Shown one piece after another: positions 52,441-63,485 of a stretch of DNA of 64,000 bases. The position numbers were made by a program, and so were the translations under genes. The notes beneath the pieces were generated by a model. That model did no database searches. It saw nothing but the letters and a program-made list of their open reading frames with translations, and was not told the DNA's origin. The stretch is from positions 16,182,860-16,246,859 of the forward strand of contig NC_135244.1 of assembly GCF_947623445.1 (NCBI RefSeq), in the 5' to 3' direction. Positions within the stretch are counted from its first letter, which is position 1; each line of letters starts with the position of its first letter. The stretch is from Clavelina lepadiformis. Taxonomy: Eukaryota > Chordata > Ascidiacea > Aplousobranchia > Clavelinidae.

Positions 52441-55226
52441 ATGACTGCCTTGTCAGCGATGTTAGATGAGCTGATGGGAAAGAACCGCAATGCAGCACCT
52501 AATGAAAAAACAAACGAAATGCATTGGAGCGATGAAGAGGTGTGCTGTCCTGTAGTTTTAACCTTTTGTCCATATGAATCTTGTTCTTAATAATGTTGGT
52601 TAGTTTTGCTATTCAGCTTGCCCTTTAAAACCAGATTTTGTAATTAGCAGTTTATGTCGGTTTTTGTAGGTCTGTAAACATTTCTTGTGCGGTTTTTGCC
52701 CTGCTGAACTTTTCACCAATACGCGTTCCGATTTGGGGGTGTGTGAGAAGACACATGATGAAAGAACACGAAAGGCTGGTTATTGTATTCTGCTTGTTAT
52801 ATGTTATACTATATTGCATTATTTCATTTAACCTGTGATGGAGTATTAAAACCTGACAGCCTCTTTCATAAATATCCAGTTAGTTCCAAATATTTACTTT
52901 TATCTTTTGTAAAATTGCAGGCATATCAGGAAAGCAATCGACACTTGAAAATGGGCTATGAAGAAGACTTTCTTCAGTTTTTGCAACAGTGCTGGAACGA
53001 CGTGGAAAGAAGGATCAGAAGAAATCATCAGAGGCTTCAACTTTCAGAAGAAAAAAATCAAAACGTAAATTCTTTTTACTAGCATTTTTAAATGGTAGTG
53101 AACGTGGATGTTAGACAGAAACCTGGTACATCTTTGCAATATGTTTTGTCACATGCTAAGAAATTTTCTTTCTAAGCTGCTATGTTAGTTACGTAAATTA
53201 ATAACATCACCTGATTTTGTATATCTCTTGTTTCATTAACAGAAACTACAAGTACCAAGCGCCGAAAATGAAGAAAAAATCACAGTTTTAAATAAGAGAA
53301 TTGCAGAGATGCTGGAGAACATTGAGAAGCTGGGTAGCGAAGGAGAAGTGGAGCAAGCTCAATCAATGATGAAACTCTGTGATCAACTGAAGGAAGAGCG
53401 AGAACAACTCCAGACACAAAAAGGAGGAGTAAGCCATCTTTTTTGCCGCTGAAGACATTGATTTGGAATTTTGACGAATTATGACTTGTTATATCCTAAT
53501 TTATTTTACAAATTTTTGTTTCAGATAATGGATACCTTTGCAGTTCAAGAAAAGCAAATGGAAGTATGTGAAGTATGCGGCGCATTTCTCATCGTCGGAG
53601 ATGCGCAGTCACGTGTTGATGACCATTTGATGGGAAAGCAACATATGGGTTACGCCAAGATTAAAACTGCGATTGTAGAACTAAAGGTAACTCAAGCGAA
53701 ATAATCAGTGTTCAACTGTGTTAGTCAGTTGGTGTCTGGCTAGTAGTTACTGGCTTATTAAAATTTAGGAGAAACTTACCAAGGCTTCTGAAAATGAGAG
53801 AAAAGAAAGGCAAGCTGAGAGGTTTGTGTAAGATAGTAGCTGTTATAATGCTGGCATGTTGCTGAACAAAGCACTTTCGTTTAAGGGTCAACTTCGAACG
53901 AATAAATTACATATATAATTTTTCTCTTAGGACTGCTGATAAAAATGGGAGAAGTTCCAAGGACCGGGATAGGGATCAAGAACGAAAATCATCTCGTGAT
54001 AGAAAGCGTTCTCGGTGGGAATTTTACATTTAAGTTGTGAATTAATTACTCTACCAGGTGCCCATTGCCCACATTAGTATTGTCCTTGTTTTAGTAAAAG
54101 TATTTCTATGAAATGTAGGGACAGGGATCGTGACAGAGACCGTGATCGAAGATCAAAAGATTATCGTGATGATCATCACCGAAGTCGGGATTCTCGAAGG
54201 AGTTCACGAGATAGGGATCGTCGAAGATCAAGGGATCATCGTCGTTCTAGAGATCGCGAGAGAAGAAGCTCACGAGATAGGGACCGTAGGAGTTCCAGAG
54301 ACCGTGATCGCAGAAGATCTCGTGACAGGGGTTCACGTGACAGAGACAGAAGGAGATCTCGTGATCGAAGGAGTTCAAGAGATAGAGTTAGAGACCGACG
54401 AAGTTCTCGGGATGGACGTGATGAAAAACGCAGACGTGACAGGTTGGTGTTGTTGCTTTTTTATATTTTTGTACTGGTGTCATGCCCATTGACAATGGTA
54501 GACCGTAATCCGGGCTTTTGTATATAACATTGCTATTGATTTTTAGATCAAGAAGTCGTGACCGGAAGAGATCTCGCAAGAGTAGTTCTTCTCACAAAAA
54601 GGAAGAAGAGAAAGGTAAATTCCCAGAGCGTTACACAAGTTTTTACTGTAAAAGTTTTTGTGGCTGTTTTGTTGTCAGACTTCCTATTATTTCACAGATA
54701 GAAGCAAAGAGAGGGTGAAGTCATCAGAGAGCCCCATTAAGGAGAAGGAAAACAAAGAAGTGGAAGAGGAATCAAACAAAAAGATTGAAGATGATAAAAA
54801 TCAGAATGAATCTGCAGATGGATCTAATGTTGAACCAGAAGGTATTAATGCTCTTTAGTAGTAACAATAACCTTGATAATGGAGATTCGAAAAAGCTCCA
54901 CCACCCAGGGTGATATAGCATAGGTAGGCGTAATGCTGAGTCTTTTATAACCATCACCTTCCATATTTTACGAAGAACCCACAAGTCAAATGCAACAACC
55001 TGAAGTTACAGACTCCAATGAGGAAGGTAAGGAAGCGGTAGCAGAACCTGCAAAACCCGAAGAGCAAGAGGAGGACAGTCAGGAAGTAGAGCAAGTTGTG
55101 GCTGGTGGAGAAGATGTAGAAATGACGGAGGTTACACAAGAGCAAGCTTGTGCTGAACCTCTCGTAGAAAGAGATGAATTTGAAACACAAGATGAAGACA
55201 ATGAAGGTGAACCAGTCGCCACTTGA
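52441..55226 (+). CDS. LUC7L3: LUC7-like protein 3 (U1 snRNP-associated splicing factor)
   Basis: Eleven exons: 52441-52539, 52670-52774, 52921-53064, 53243-53428, 53525-53686, 53769-53821, 53931-54014, 54119-54442, 54547-54614, 54698-54841, 54976-55226; 539 aa (human 432). LUC7 proteins join U1 snRNP and affect 5' splice-site choice. Order: N-terminal helix (LSAMLDELMGKNRN); first zinc finger (VCKHFLCGFCPAELFTNTRS, CEKTH); coiled coil (GSEGEVEQAQSMMKL); second zinc finger (about 188-212, CEVCGAFLIVGDAQSR then DDHLMGKQHMGYAKIK), almost identical to human. An RS/RD-rich domain (about 250-400) follows, largely arginine with Ser, Asp and Glu, then an acidic Glu-rich tail (about 425-539) richer than in human. 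Exon 2 fits the protein only if intron 2 has a GC donor (AAG|GCTGGT, 52775) with a normal CAG acceptor at 52920. All other junctions are GT-AG and in phase. Confidence 0.96.
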
Positions 55227-57451
55227 CTTGCTTGAGTCAAACAAAAGTAAGTTGCACGAGGTTACTATATTGCCCTTGAGTAAACCAGCCTGTCACGTAC
55301 CTGCTTGTGCTTATAATGCCATTGGAAATATTAATTCACTGGCTTCCAATTGTGCTTGTAATAGTGAAACTCGGGGTTATAAAATTCAAATATATATCAT
55401 GCTAGATCCTGTTAACTGTTTCTTTCACACATTTGGCCTGTCTATTATGAAACTCGCAAATTTTCTCTTTCTCTTTGCTGGTTTAAAATAACCTAAGTTC
55501 TGCTAGTAAAGCAATCACTTTGCTCCACTTGAAGACAAGCAAATTTTGATATATCTATGGTAACTGGAAAGATGAACAGGTATGTGCAATTTGTGCTAAG
55601 TGGTCTTCTAGGGACATTACTTGATTTTTCACATAATTGCCCAAGTTGTCCGGATGGCGTCTTTCACTACGGAGCCCGCTTGAAACACTGATTTGGTCAT
55701 GGTTGCAGTTTTACAGCTATGATTATGCCTAGTCTGAAATGAGGTATTTGCCAATATGGCGATTATACGAAGCACTTCACTGTAAATACTATGATCTGTA
55801 AATAATTACATAGAGAAGTACGGTAGTGCATTTCGCAGTTCTAACATGATTGTATGTGGTAATGCAAATTTAAAGAGATTTTAACTAGTATGGTCTACTC
55901 TATAGATGTTTTTTAATGTGATCGATACTGAATGATAAATTTCGTGTTGTCATAATGCAGCATTAAGCATCCTTTAGTTTATCCTTGAGATTTACTGATT
56001 GGAAATCTGAGTGACTTAACATGTCATTGTTTTCGAAGTAAGATTTTTCACACTTTTTAGAGTATGTTAAAGCATGAGTTACTTTATGCAGAAAAGGGTA
56101 GTATTGAATACAACTTCAGACTCTGGGAAGCTGTGTTACACTTTTACTCTTTCCACAAAGCACACTTTAGATCACAACATACCAGTAACAAATACTTCAA
56201 AGGCAATGCTTATTGTATTAACAAATGACAATTTTCAGTTCTAAACAGTGTTAAATGTACATTGCCTATCCAGTTCATATGGTTGTTGTCAGTACTGTCA
56301 TTTTCTGAATTTGTGGTCATTCGATCCTTGACATTTACACTTTTTCCAGATGCTGCACTACAAACATGTACAAAGTTTTTCTATGTGAAATGAAGACTGT
56401 CAATATAAACTCTTGCTGAACTATTATTTGCTTAACTCAGCGCCGCAGCCACACAGATTTCAACAATTGCTTCAAGTATCTTCTGTGCGTGTGAAAGACC
56501 ATTGTGATCTCGATACTTCAACACAAGGTATTCATGGAGGTATAACCACAAGAAAACTTACCAATGAGGAATCTTAGTTTTTGTTGTGTAGCCTTTTCTG
56601 CTCTCCGTGTTTGTGTTCCCATTTTTCAGTTTTTTGAAAATAAGCCTCCAACTTTGTTTTGGTTGCTAAATATTTTTTGTGTTAGCGAGCCGTTGTGCGT
56701 AATTTTTTCAGTTAGTTTTAAGATGTTTACGCCCACGTTAGAAGTTTGCCGGAGTAATTACGGATAAAGAATTCGTTTTAGGAGCAGCATCTGCCAGAGT
56801 TGCCTGCAATCAATCACTACAACCAAGTAAAGGTGAATTTTACAAAATTTGCACGTAACACATTGGCTATGACACAAAATTTTTATTTCACACCTAATTT
56901 CATTGGGCTTGTCAAAAGTAGGAAATGTCATGATCTTGACATTGCCCTGACTAGCACATTTTTAACTCAAAGGCTTTACCTTGTGGAAGGGCAGGACGGC
57001 TTTAACATTGCCTAGATTGCTATTGAGGTATGAATAATTACCATTTACAAATGCCATTTGAATTGATTTTTTGGTCACAGATTAAAATAAAGAGGGTGTG
57101 TTTTTAAACGTTATGAACGATTTTGAATGAAACTTTCGGTAATTAAATTTTTGACCAGTTTACTGAAGGCACAGAATGACAGAGTTGTGGAAAGCTTTGG
57201 AAGTCTTCATTGCAGGCCAAGCGTAAGGTATATTTGAAAAAATAAATTTTTGTTGCGCGTAGAAACTCGTTTTATTGGCGTCTTTCACATTATTCGTGTC
57301 GAATCTGTATACTTTGAGCTATTTTGACTGTTGTAGCACGAATGTAAAAAGCTAGCTGTTTTTTGTTCATTAACATTTTGACTTCTGTGTGGTAAATTTT
57401 AAACTGTAATAAAAGTTTGCCAAAACAATTTCGGTATTTTCTTTTAAAATA
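55227..57451. other. Downstream region of LUC7L3
   Basis: Probably 3' UTR then intergenic DNA. Open frames here lack recognisable domains and splice structure. Nothing else supported. Confidence 0.6.
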
Positions 57452-58315
57452 CAGTAGAACTCGCATATAACTGATGCGTATATATCGGATGAAAATTCTA
57501 GTCCGGATGGTTTCCTATTCTTTTCAGTGCATTTCAACTCGCTTATAACGGATCCGTTATCGTATATAACGGATACATTCTCCAGTCGTTCTCAGAAAAA
57601 AATAATGTAAAAAACGTCGTATATAACACTGGTCTACAAATTTCAACTTTTTTTTTCAGGTTTGGGTTTTGACAACTGATTGTAGCTAATTTTGGGGCGC
57701 TGAATCCGAAAATGAACTCAGATTTTCTCTATCACATCAAGTTTTCTTTCTATCGGTGTCATTATTTTATGAAATTGACCAATTTTACCCTTTTTACAGT
57801 AAAATGTCAAATATAATTATTTTCTGACAGCTATAAACTTTCAAACATAGAGATATTTTTGCACTAAATTCATAAATTGGTTCAGATTTCCTCTAAAATA
57901 AAAAAAATCCTGTTATGATATCATAATAGGACATAGTTGAAATTGCTCGCGTAGAGTTTTTCCATGCTGGCTTGAACTCCCTGTCTTGGCTTCTCAGGCG
58001 TTATCTGTGGGTCAGCTGCTATCTCTGTGCAGCTGGAATATCGTAGGAAGACAGCTGGTGGGAGTAGATTTGACTTAGTAATAAATTCTTGCTTAGTAAG
58101 GAAGATTTATTTAGAAGTTTCATAAAGCACATGTACATTGTACAGACCAACATCAGAGTTCAAGCTGAAAAGTGGTTTGTAGAAGGAAAAGGTATTTTCA
58201 TACTATATAAGTTTGAGTTCAAGTCGGTTAGAGTTTTTGGTATAGTGGTGTTTCTGTGGAAAAACTTGCTCTTAGAAAACTACTAACAAAGAAAGGTTAT
58301 ATTTGATCTCAAGCT

Positions 58316-58753
58316 ATGTCTGCTTCCAGCAAAAGAAGAAAATGTTGTAATGATCCGGATATATTTTGTTACATTTGTGGATGCTTCATGTTGAAGTCTC
58401 AACAATGCAATATTACCACGTTTGTAAAAAGGGCATATCTTGCTTACTTTAAAGTCAAGTTAGGGGACCAGGACAAAAGCTGGGCTCCTCATAAAGCGTG
58501 CAAGACCTGCGTTGAATGTCTGAGAAGTTGGTCGCAAGGAAAAGGTTCACAAATGAAATTTGGAATACCCATGATTTGGCGAGAGCAACGAAATCATGTT
58601 GACGATTGTTATTTTTGTCTTGTTAGTGTGAAAGGGTATAACAAAAAGAGTAAACATCGTTTGAAATATCCAAATCTGGATTCGGCATTGCGGCCAGTTC
58701 CTCACAGTGATGAAAAGCCACTGCCAGTATTTATATCACTTCCAGAACTATAA
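58316..58753 (+). pseudogene. Transposon-encoded protein, N-terminal part
   Basis: A 145-residue frame with Cys-pair motifs: FCYICGCFMLKSQQ, FVKRAYLAYFKVKLGDQDK, WAPHKACKTCVECLR, then DDCYFCLVSVKG. Pairs of CxxC with His suggest zinc binding. The type is one I know from multicopy mobile-element proteins of insects, cnidarians and other animals. The frame stops after FISLPEL, well before the length expected, and the central region is absent. Encoded wholly inside the nested element; not a host gene. Chemical activity is unknown to me. Confidence 0.75.
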
Positions 58754-58773
58754 CTATACTTATATCCTTCCAT

Positions 58774-59091
58774 TTTTTGGGAAACAGAAAAGCAGAAAAT
58801 TATAAAGATCTCTTAAGGGAGCTACTGCTTAGTTTTGAAGATTTGGGATGCAGGATGAGCATCAAAGTTCACTACTTGAAGAGCCATGCGGATGAGTTTC
58901 CAGAAAACCTTGGGAAAGTTAGTGAAGAACAGGGTGAACGTTTCCACCAGGATATTAAAATTATGGAGGAACGTTATCAAGGTCGGTGGGATTGTCATAT
59001 GATGGCCGACTATTGCTGGAGTTTGAAAAGAGAAATTCCAGATGCTGCTCATAAAAGAAAGTCCCTCAAAAGAGCATTTTTAAGCTTATAA
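58774..59091 (+). pseudogene. Transposon-encoded protein, C-terminal part
   Basis: Reads FLGNRKAENYKDLLREL, then GCRMSIKVHYLKSHADEFPE, then SEEQGERFHQDIKIMEERYQ and DYCWSLKREIPDAAHKRKS. These blocks are the usual C-terminal end of the same multicopy protein; the SxHxD and EEQGERFHQD motifs are acidic/His-rich, as expected of a transposase catalytic end. It follows the N-terminal part after only about 20 bases, so several hundred residues of the normal middle are deleted. Confidence 0.78.
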
Positions 59092-59794
59092 GTGAAGAGT
59101 TCATATTTTATGAAAGCTCTTTTGTTGACTGTTTCTGAACTCGCCCTGCCCAAGTCCCTTTGAGTCAATCTTTATTTTGGCACTTTGCTATTTCTGTGTG
59201 TGTCTTCAGAATTTCTGCACTCCGTTGTCTATGTGCATATTGTGTGAACTGTAGGCTATAATTCAGATAATACCTTGTCACTGTCCTATCGACAGGTTCG
59301 TCAGCATAATGTAGCGTTTGATGTTATTATGGTTGCTCTTTTGTATGCTTATTTTTTATTCCAAAACATGAAATTTTAATAAAGACAACGCAAATTTGTG
59401 TGAATATAATATAGAATGCTTGTTTGCTAATTAAAGCTAGATTATTGCAGGTAAAACAGTGTTTATTGCATCAGAATTCCTTGTTTTGACAACAGAGGGG
59501 GGGCAAAAATTGATTTTTTTCAAAAATTAGGGATATTTCATATCTCAAAAACGTGATGTGATAGAAAAAATCTGAGTTCATTTTCGGATTCAGCGCCCCA
59601 AAATTAGCTAAAATGAGTTGTCAAAACCCAAACCTGAAATTTTGTGTAGACCAGTGTAATAGATCATCATTGCAAAGAAATCGATTGTTGACAGTACAAT
59701 TACTGTTGTCACAGAAGAAAGCATGCGTTATTCTTCACGCTTGATTCGATCTTTCACTTGTATTGCGTGTACTGTTCTGTATTAACCAGTATGC

Positions 59795-59956
59795 AAAAAA
59801 AGAAAAAGCAGAACATACGAAGAAAATTTGAAAATTTTGAAGTTTGTTGAAGACAACCCTTCAATGAAAAGGTGTGACATTGGAGAGAAATTTAGTATTA
59901 AACCGCAAACTCTCAGCGATCTTATAAAAATCTTAAGTACAGTATGTTCTTTCTGA
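59795..59956 (+). pseudogene. pogo/Tigger transposase N-terminal CENP-B-like HTH remnant
   Basis: Reads KSRTYEENLKILKFVEDN, then KRCDIGEKFSIKPQTLSDLI: the first helix-turn-helix of CENP-B/pogo DNA-binding domains. The frame ends about 50 residues in, and no DDE catalytic domain follows. It belongs to the outer element, not to the nested one. Confidence 0.8.
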
Positions 59957-60213
59957 CTTGAAAATTTCTTGTAATTAACTATGGAGTGTGAGACGTAATA
60001 CGTAGGGACCTAGCGAGACTGCGAGGTGTGGCGAGGGTCTATTCGTGTATAACGGATGGATATCGCTGGTCTCGACTTGTCCGTTATATGCGAGTTCTAA
60101 CGTTTAGTAGTATCGTTTTTTGTTATATATTCTATTAGCCTTTATAAGCCCTTATAATATAGGCTTGGAATAAAATGTAATTAAGTTAGTTATAGCTTAT
60201 ACTTGGGTATAAT

Positions 60214-60532
60214 CAGGGTTGCCATCGGTCTGGACTCAAAAATGAGGACGAACAGGAAACAAAAGAAGAATAGTCTACGACCTTAAACAGTGCACAGCAG
60301 AAGGCAATCAATGTTCAAAAAAATGAAAAAAACAAGATACTATTTGCATGTTCTCAATTTTTCTATCTCTTTGGTACAAAATGGTAGGCCTATACTAAAG
60401 GTGTCAAAATGCCCAAAATACGACCCTCTGCCCTATAAGAATAAGACGAAAATATGGACATTTCTTAGAAAAAAAAACAAAAATATTTTCTAAGACACGG
60501 ACCTTTAAAATAAGGACGGTATGGCAACCCTG
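60214..60532. mobile_element. hAT-type non-autonomous element (319 bp)
   Basis: Ends CAGGGTTGCCAT and ATGGCAACCCTG are perfect 12-bp inverted repeats. Perfect 8-bp target duplications GGTATAAT flank it (60206-60213 and 60533-60540). The short open frame inside has no recognised domain. Confidence 0.93.
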
Positions 60533-60632
60533 GGTATAATAATTAATCGTTATACCGTTTAAAGTTAAACGTACTGCGTTTTTCTTTTATGTTTGGCCAA
60601 ACGAATTGGTGAATGAAACTGATGCCCTAAGG

Positions 60633-60902
60633 CAGTGATTCTCAAACTGTGTGCCGCCACAGATTCTCAGATGTGCCGCAAATCTTTTTGGAAAGAACCG
60701 TATAAATATTTAAAATAAAGCATGCAGACAAGCATATGCGACTTAAAAGCGCCCTAACTGCTTCAATAGCTGATAAATAAGCACATTCATCGCATTGACA
60801 CGTGAAAATAATTTTTTTAAAGCAACTTTTCTTCTAAGTGTGCCGCGAGGGTTTTATAATTTTTCTAGTGTGACACAAGCTAAAAAAGTTTGGGAACCAC
60901 TG
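60633..60902. mobile_element. hAT-type non-autonomous element (270 bp)
   Basis: Starts CAGTGATTCTCAAACTGTG and ends AAGTTTGGGAACCACTG, imperfect inverted repeats of the common CAGTGGTTCTCAAACT type. Perfect 8-bp target duplications CCCTAAGG (60625-60632 and 60903-60910). GTGTGCCGC motifs occur near both ends. Non-coding. Confidence 0.93.
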
Positions 60903-60954
60903 CCCTAAGGGCTTCTTCTGTTACACCGTATCGTAGTAAATTACCAACTGTTGT

Positions 60955-61375
60955 AAATAACTCGAGTCAGTCGAGTTGAACAACTTTTTGCAAAGATTCA
61001 ACTTGACTGGTGTTCCTTTCTACGAAATAAATACATAAATTACATCACCTTACTCTGGTCGGTTTTTGATGATCAGGTTTCGTCAAAGGGAAGACAAAGT
61101 TTTCGTTCTTTTTTTCGTCCCAACATGATGAAGTGTCACTTAAGCTGAAGTTTTTAAATCAACGCCACTCGTGCGGTGCAGTTAAACGAAGCAAATTGTC
61201 AGAAAATCCAAACGTTTTCTGTTGAAAGAAACGTATAGCCTATTGTTACTTTTTGTATATCGCTTGGCTTCAGAGTCAGAGAGCGCTTGACTTGACTTGA
61301 CTCGAGTCTCTTCTTCCAAAAGACTTGATTTGATTTGCGAGTGCGACTCGAGTTTAGACTGGGTTACGACTCTGC
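60955..61375. repeat. CAAGTC-rich repeat element, copy 2
   Basis: Begins near CTCGAGTCAGTCGAGTTGAA and ends in GACTTGACTTGACTCGAGTC and related motifs. The inverted right end matches the 43.7-kb intronic repeat. Boundaries approximate. Confidence 0.5.
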
Positions 61376-62942
61376 GCCATGTATGCAATCCTACGCCTAT
61401 AGTGCTGTGAATTTACGGCCGATTTTCTTTAGATGTTAGCTGCCATCTAGGCTATTAACCTTAGTAGCTATAATTGTCGAGTCATAGCGTTAAGTGCTGG
61501 GAAACTATCATTTATTGTTAAAAGTCGTAATAAAAAGTGTTGTGTTGTAGTAGCAAAATATGTCATGCTATAGACCCCAAAGCTTATCGTGAAATACAAT
61601 ACCGTATATACTCCGTACACAAAATCCTAATAAATATCGGGACAACGCATTTTCGTCAATCGTTGGACTACCGCCCAAACATTTTGTCCTATAAATTCTT
61701 TTTTATATAAAATGTGCATGTTTGTTTACTGCTATAGTGATAAACTTCTTAGCCATTATGAGACATCGGTTCTCAACGAGTGGGCCATTCAGCATTTTGG
61801 GGTCGGCGGCAGAAATTTCATTAAATCTTTGTCTGTTTCTTTATTTCGGATGTTATATTTCAGAATTTTAGTCTTGATTTAGCAGTTACGTTGTAAAAAG
61901 AATTACGCTAGAAAGTAAGGGTTAGTAAAATTACGAGTGGGGCATTCCATTATAATGAACAATACCATAACCTATTTATGCAGACCTTTGAGAAGTGAGC
62001 CACGACTATACAAAGGCTGAACACCCCTGATATAAGAAGTTTAGATACGAAGTGGCTAATATCCGGATAAACTTTCACAAACCCCAAAATTAAAATTAGC
62101 ATGAGTTTTGTGACGTCACCTTTCACCTGTTCAATTTTTTATTGGAACATTTGATTCAGTAGCTAAAACGATTTTTTGAAAAACACCGCATTTTAAGGGA
62201 TGATTATTCCTCATAGTTTAATGGTATCAACTTGAAAAGTATAAACTACCTTAAAAACTTTTTTGCGTCTATTCGTACCGCAGTAAAAGAACATTGTTGA
62301 ACAAAAAAGGCAATAAAATACATTGTTTATTTAATCATACAAGCTTGAGGTTTTGACAGGAAATCTGTTATTGTTTGATAACCTGAACAGTCTGTGGAGC
62401 TTCGGTTTAATCGGCCAATCAATAAAACATACTGCCGATATATTGCTTTCTATCAAACGTGTCAGTTGGGAAGCTCTTCACCGTGTTCTTCGATTTTCGC
62501 GGTAAATCGGTTAAATTGTGATTGAGAAGTGAAACATTGATTAGGACGAGCAAAAGCTTGACAAGAAAACGTGTTACGCTATCTCAAGAGACGGGATAAA
62601 CCGCGATAATCTCGTTAGTTATCAGACTTTTTTCTTGACGTAGATGCGGAGCATTATAATGCGATTGCATACCATTATAATAATCACTAAAAATGAGCTG
62701 GCAAATCAGAATCATATACATGGTAAGTTTTACAGAAAGGTTTACGTAAAGTCAGAGTAGTATATAAAGAACTTACACACTGAAAGCTGAAACTTTTAAA
62801 GGCCATAAATGATTTAATGGCAAATTTTACAGGTACCGATATTTAACTTTAAAACTCAGCATTGTCAGAACCTATTTTTCTCGCTTACTCATTATGAGAT
62901 GCAGTCTACAGGGCAACTGTACATCCCTTTTATCCTATAAAC

Positions 62943-63047
62943 CAGTGTTTCTTAACCTTTTTGGGTCACGAACCCCTATAACATTCTTCAAAATGCTTTG
63001 GACCGCTTTGCAAGTAATGCATTGCAAAAGTCGAAATTAGGTTTTTA
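62943..63047. mobile_element. hAT-like left end fragment
   Basis: Begins CAGTGTTTCTTAACCTTTTT followed by GGGTCACGAACCCC, a well-known type of hAT terminus. No matching right end was found downstream; another element is inserted or abutted at 63048. Confidence 0.5.
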
Positions 63048-63485
63048 CAGAGGTGGGCTGTCGGTACTTTGAAAGTACCGTCGGGAACGGTACCGGTACC
63101 TAGCAAAAAACATACCGACGGTTCCGGTATTTGGTATTGTTTTAAAAAGTAGTTTGGTACTTTGTCAGTACTCGGTGCCGGTACTTTTCGTGTAAAAGAT
63201 TCTGCTGCAAATGCAATATTTGCCGCTATTATGCCCTCGGTAAAGGTTACTCCAGGTCAAAACATATGAGACGTTACTCGTTCGCAATTTTACTTGATAT
63301 TTCTAGATTAAAAAAGATCAACCGGGATAAATTAACATGTGTTTTTGAACACATACTGGTTAAAATTTTGAAATAATCACACGAAAAGTACCGAGTTCCG
63401 GGACTGACTGAAATTTCTTGAAAAAAGTAATTCGGTACTTTTTTTCACGTACCGCGGTCCAGTAATTCGGTACTCCCCACCTATG
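63048..63485. mobile_element. hAT-type non-autonomous element with GGTACC-rich body (438 bp)
   Basis: Ends CAGAGGTGGG and CCCACCTATG are inverted repeats with one mismatch. Flanking 8-mers GGTTTTTA (63040-63047) and GGTTTTAA (63486-63493) agree at 7 of 8 positions, suggesting a slightly decayed target duplication. The body repeats GGTACTTT/AAAGTACCG motifs on both strands and could form a long hairpin. Confidence 0.75.

Larger units (their letters stand above)
57627..59656 (+). mobile_element. CMC-like DNA transposon nested in the Tigger element
   Basis: Long inverted ends of roughly 120 bp: the left CACTGGTCTAC, CAGGTTTGGGTTTTGACAAC and TTTTGGGGCGCTGAATCC blocks recur inverted at 59550-59656 (GTAGACCAGTG at the end). 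The flanks are TAA on both sides, consistent with a 3-bp target duplication. CACTG termini plus a 3-bp duplication fit the CACTA/Mirage/Chapaev group, but the superfamily is inferred. It carries two parts of one protein family common in animal genomes, separated by a large missing middle. Confidence 0.75.
57452..60102. mobile_element. pogo/Tigger-type element, internally deleted and carrying a nested insertion
   Basis: The left end starts CAGTAGAACTCGCATATAAC directly after TA (57450-57451). The right end contains the inverted copy GTTATATGCGAGTTC, then degenerates. AGAACTCG..TATAAC ends with a TA target are typical of pogo/Tigger transposons. Sequence between the ends repeats TATAACGGAT motifs. 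Inside lies the start of a transposase (59795-59956). Most of the transposase is missing, so the copy is non-autonomous. A second element occupies 57627-59656. Confidence 0.85.

Noticed and set aside
54130-54492. Alternative 120-residue frame across the LUC7L3 RS exon
   Set aside because: Frame shadow caused by repetitive RS codons; the spliced frame is supported by homology and phase.
53931-54614. Simple-repeat or satellite array
   Set aside because: The repetitive sequence is coding RS/RD domain with correct splice phases.
56564-57015. Two open frames downstream of LUC7L3
   Set aside because: No domain or splice support; best read as 3' UTR or intergenic.
61770-62030. Possible hAT element with ends near CGGTTCTCAACGAGTGG and CAGCC..CCCCTG inverted
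   Set aside because: Ends do not match each other and flanking 8-mers disagree; may be two fragments.
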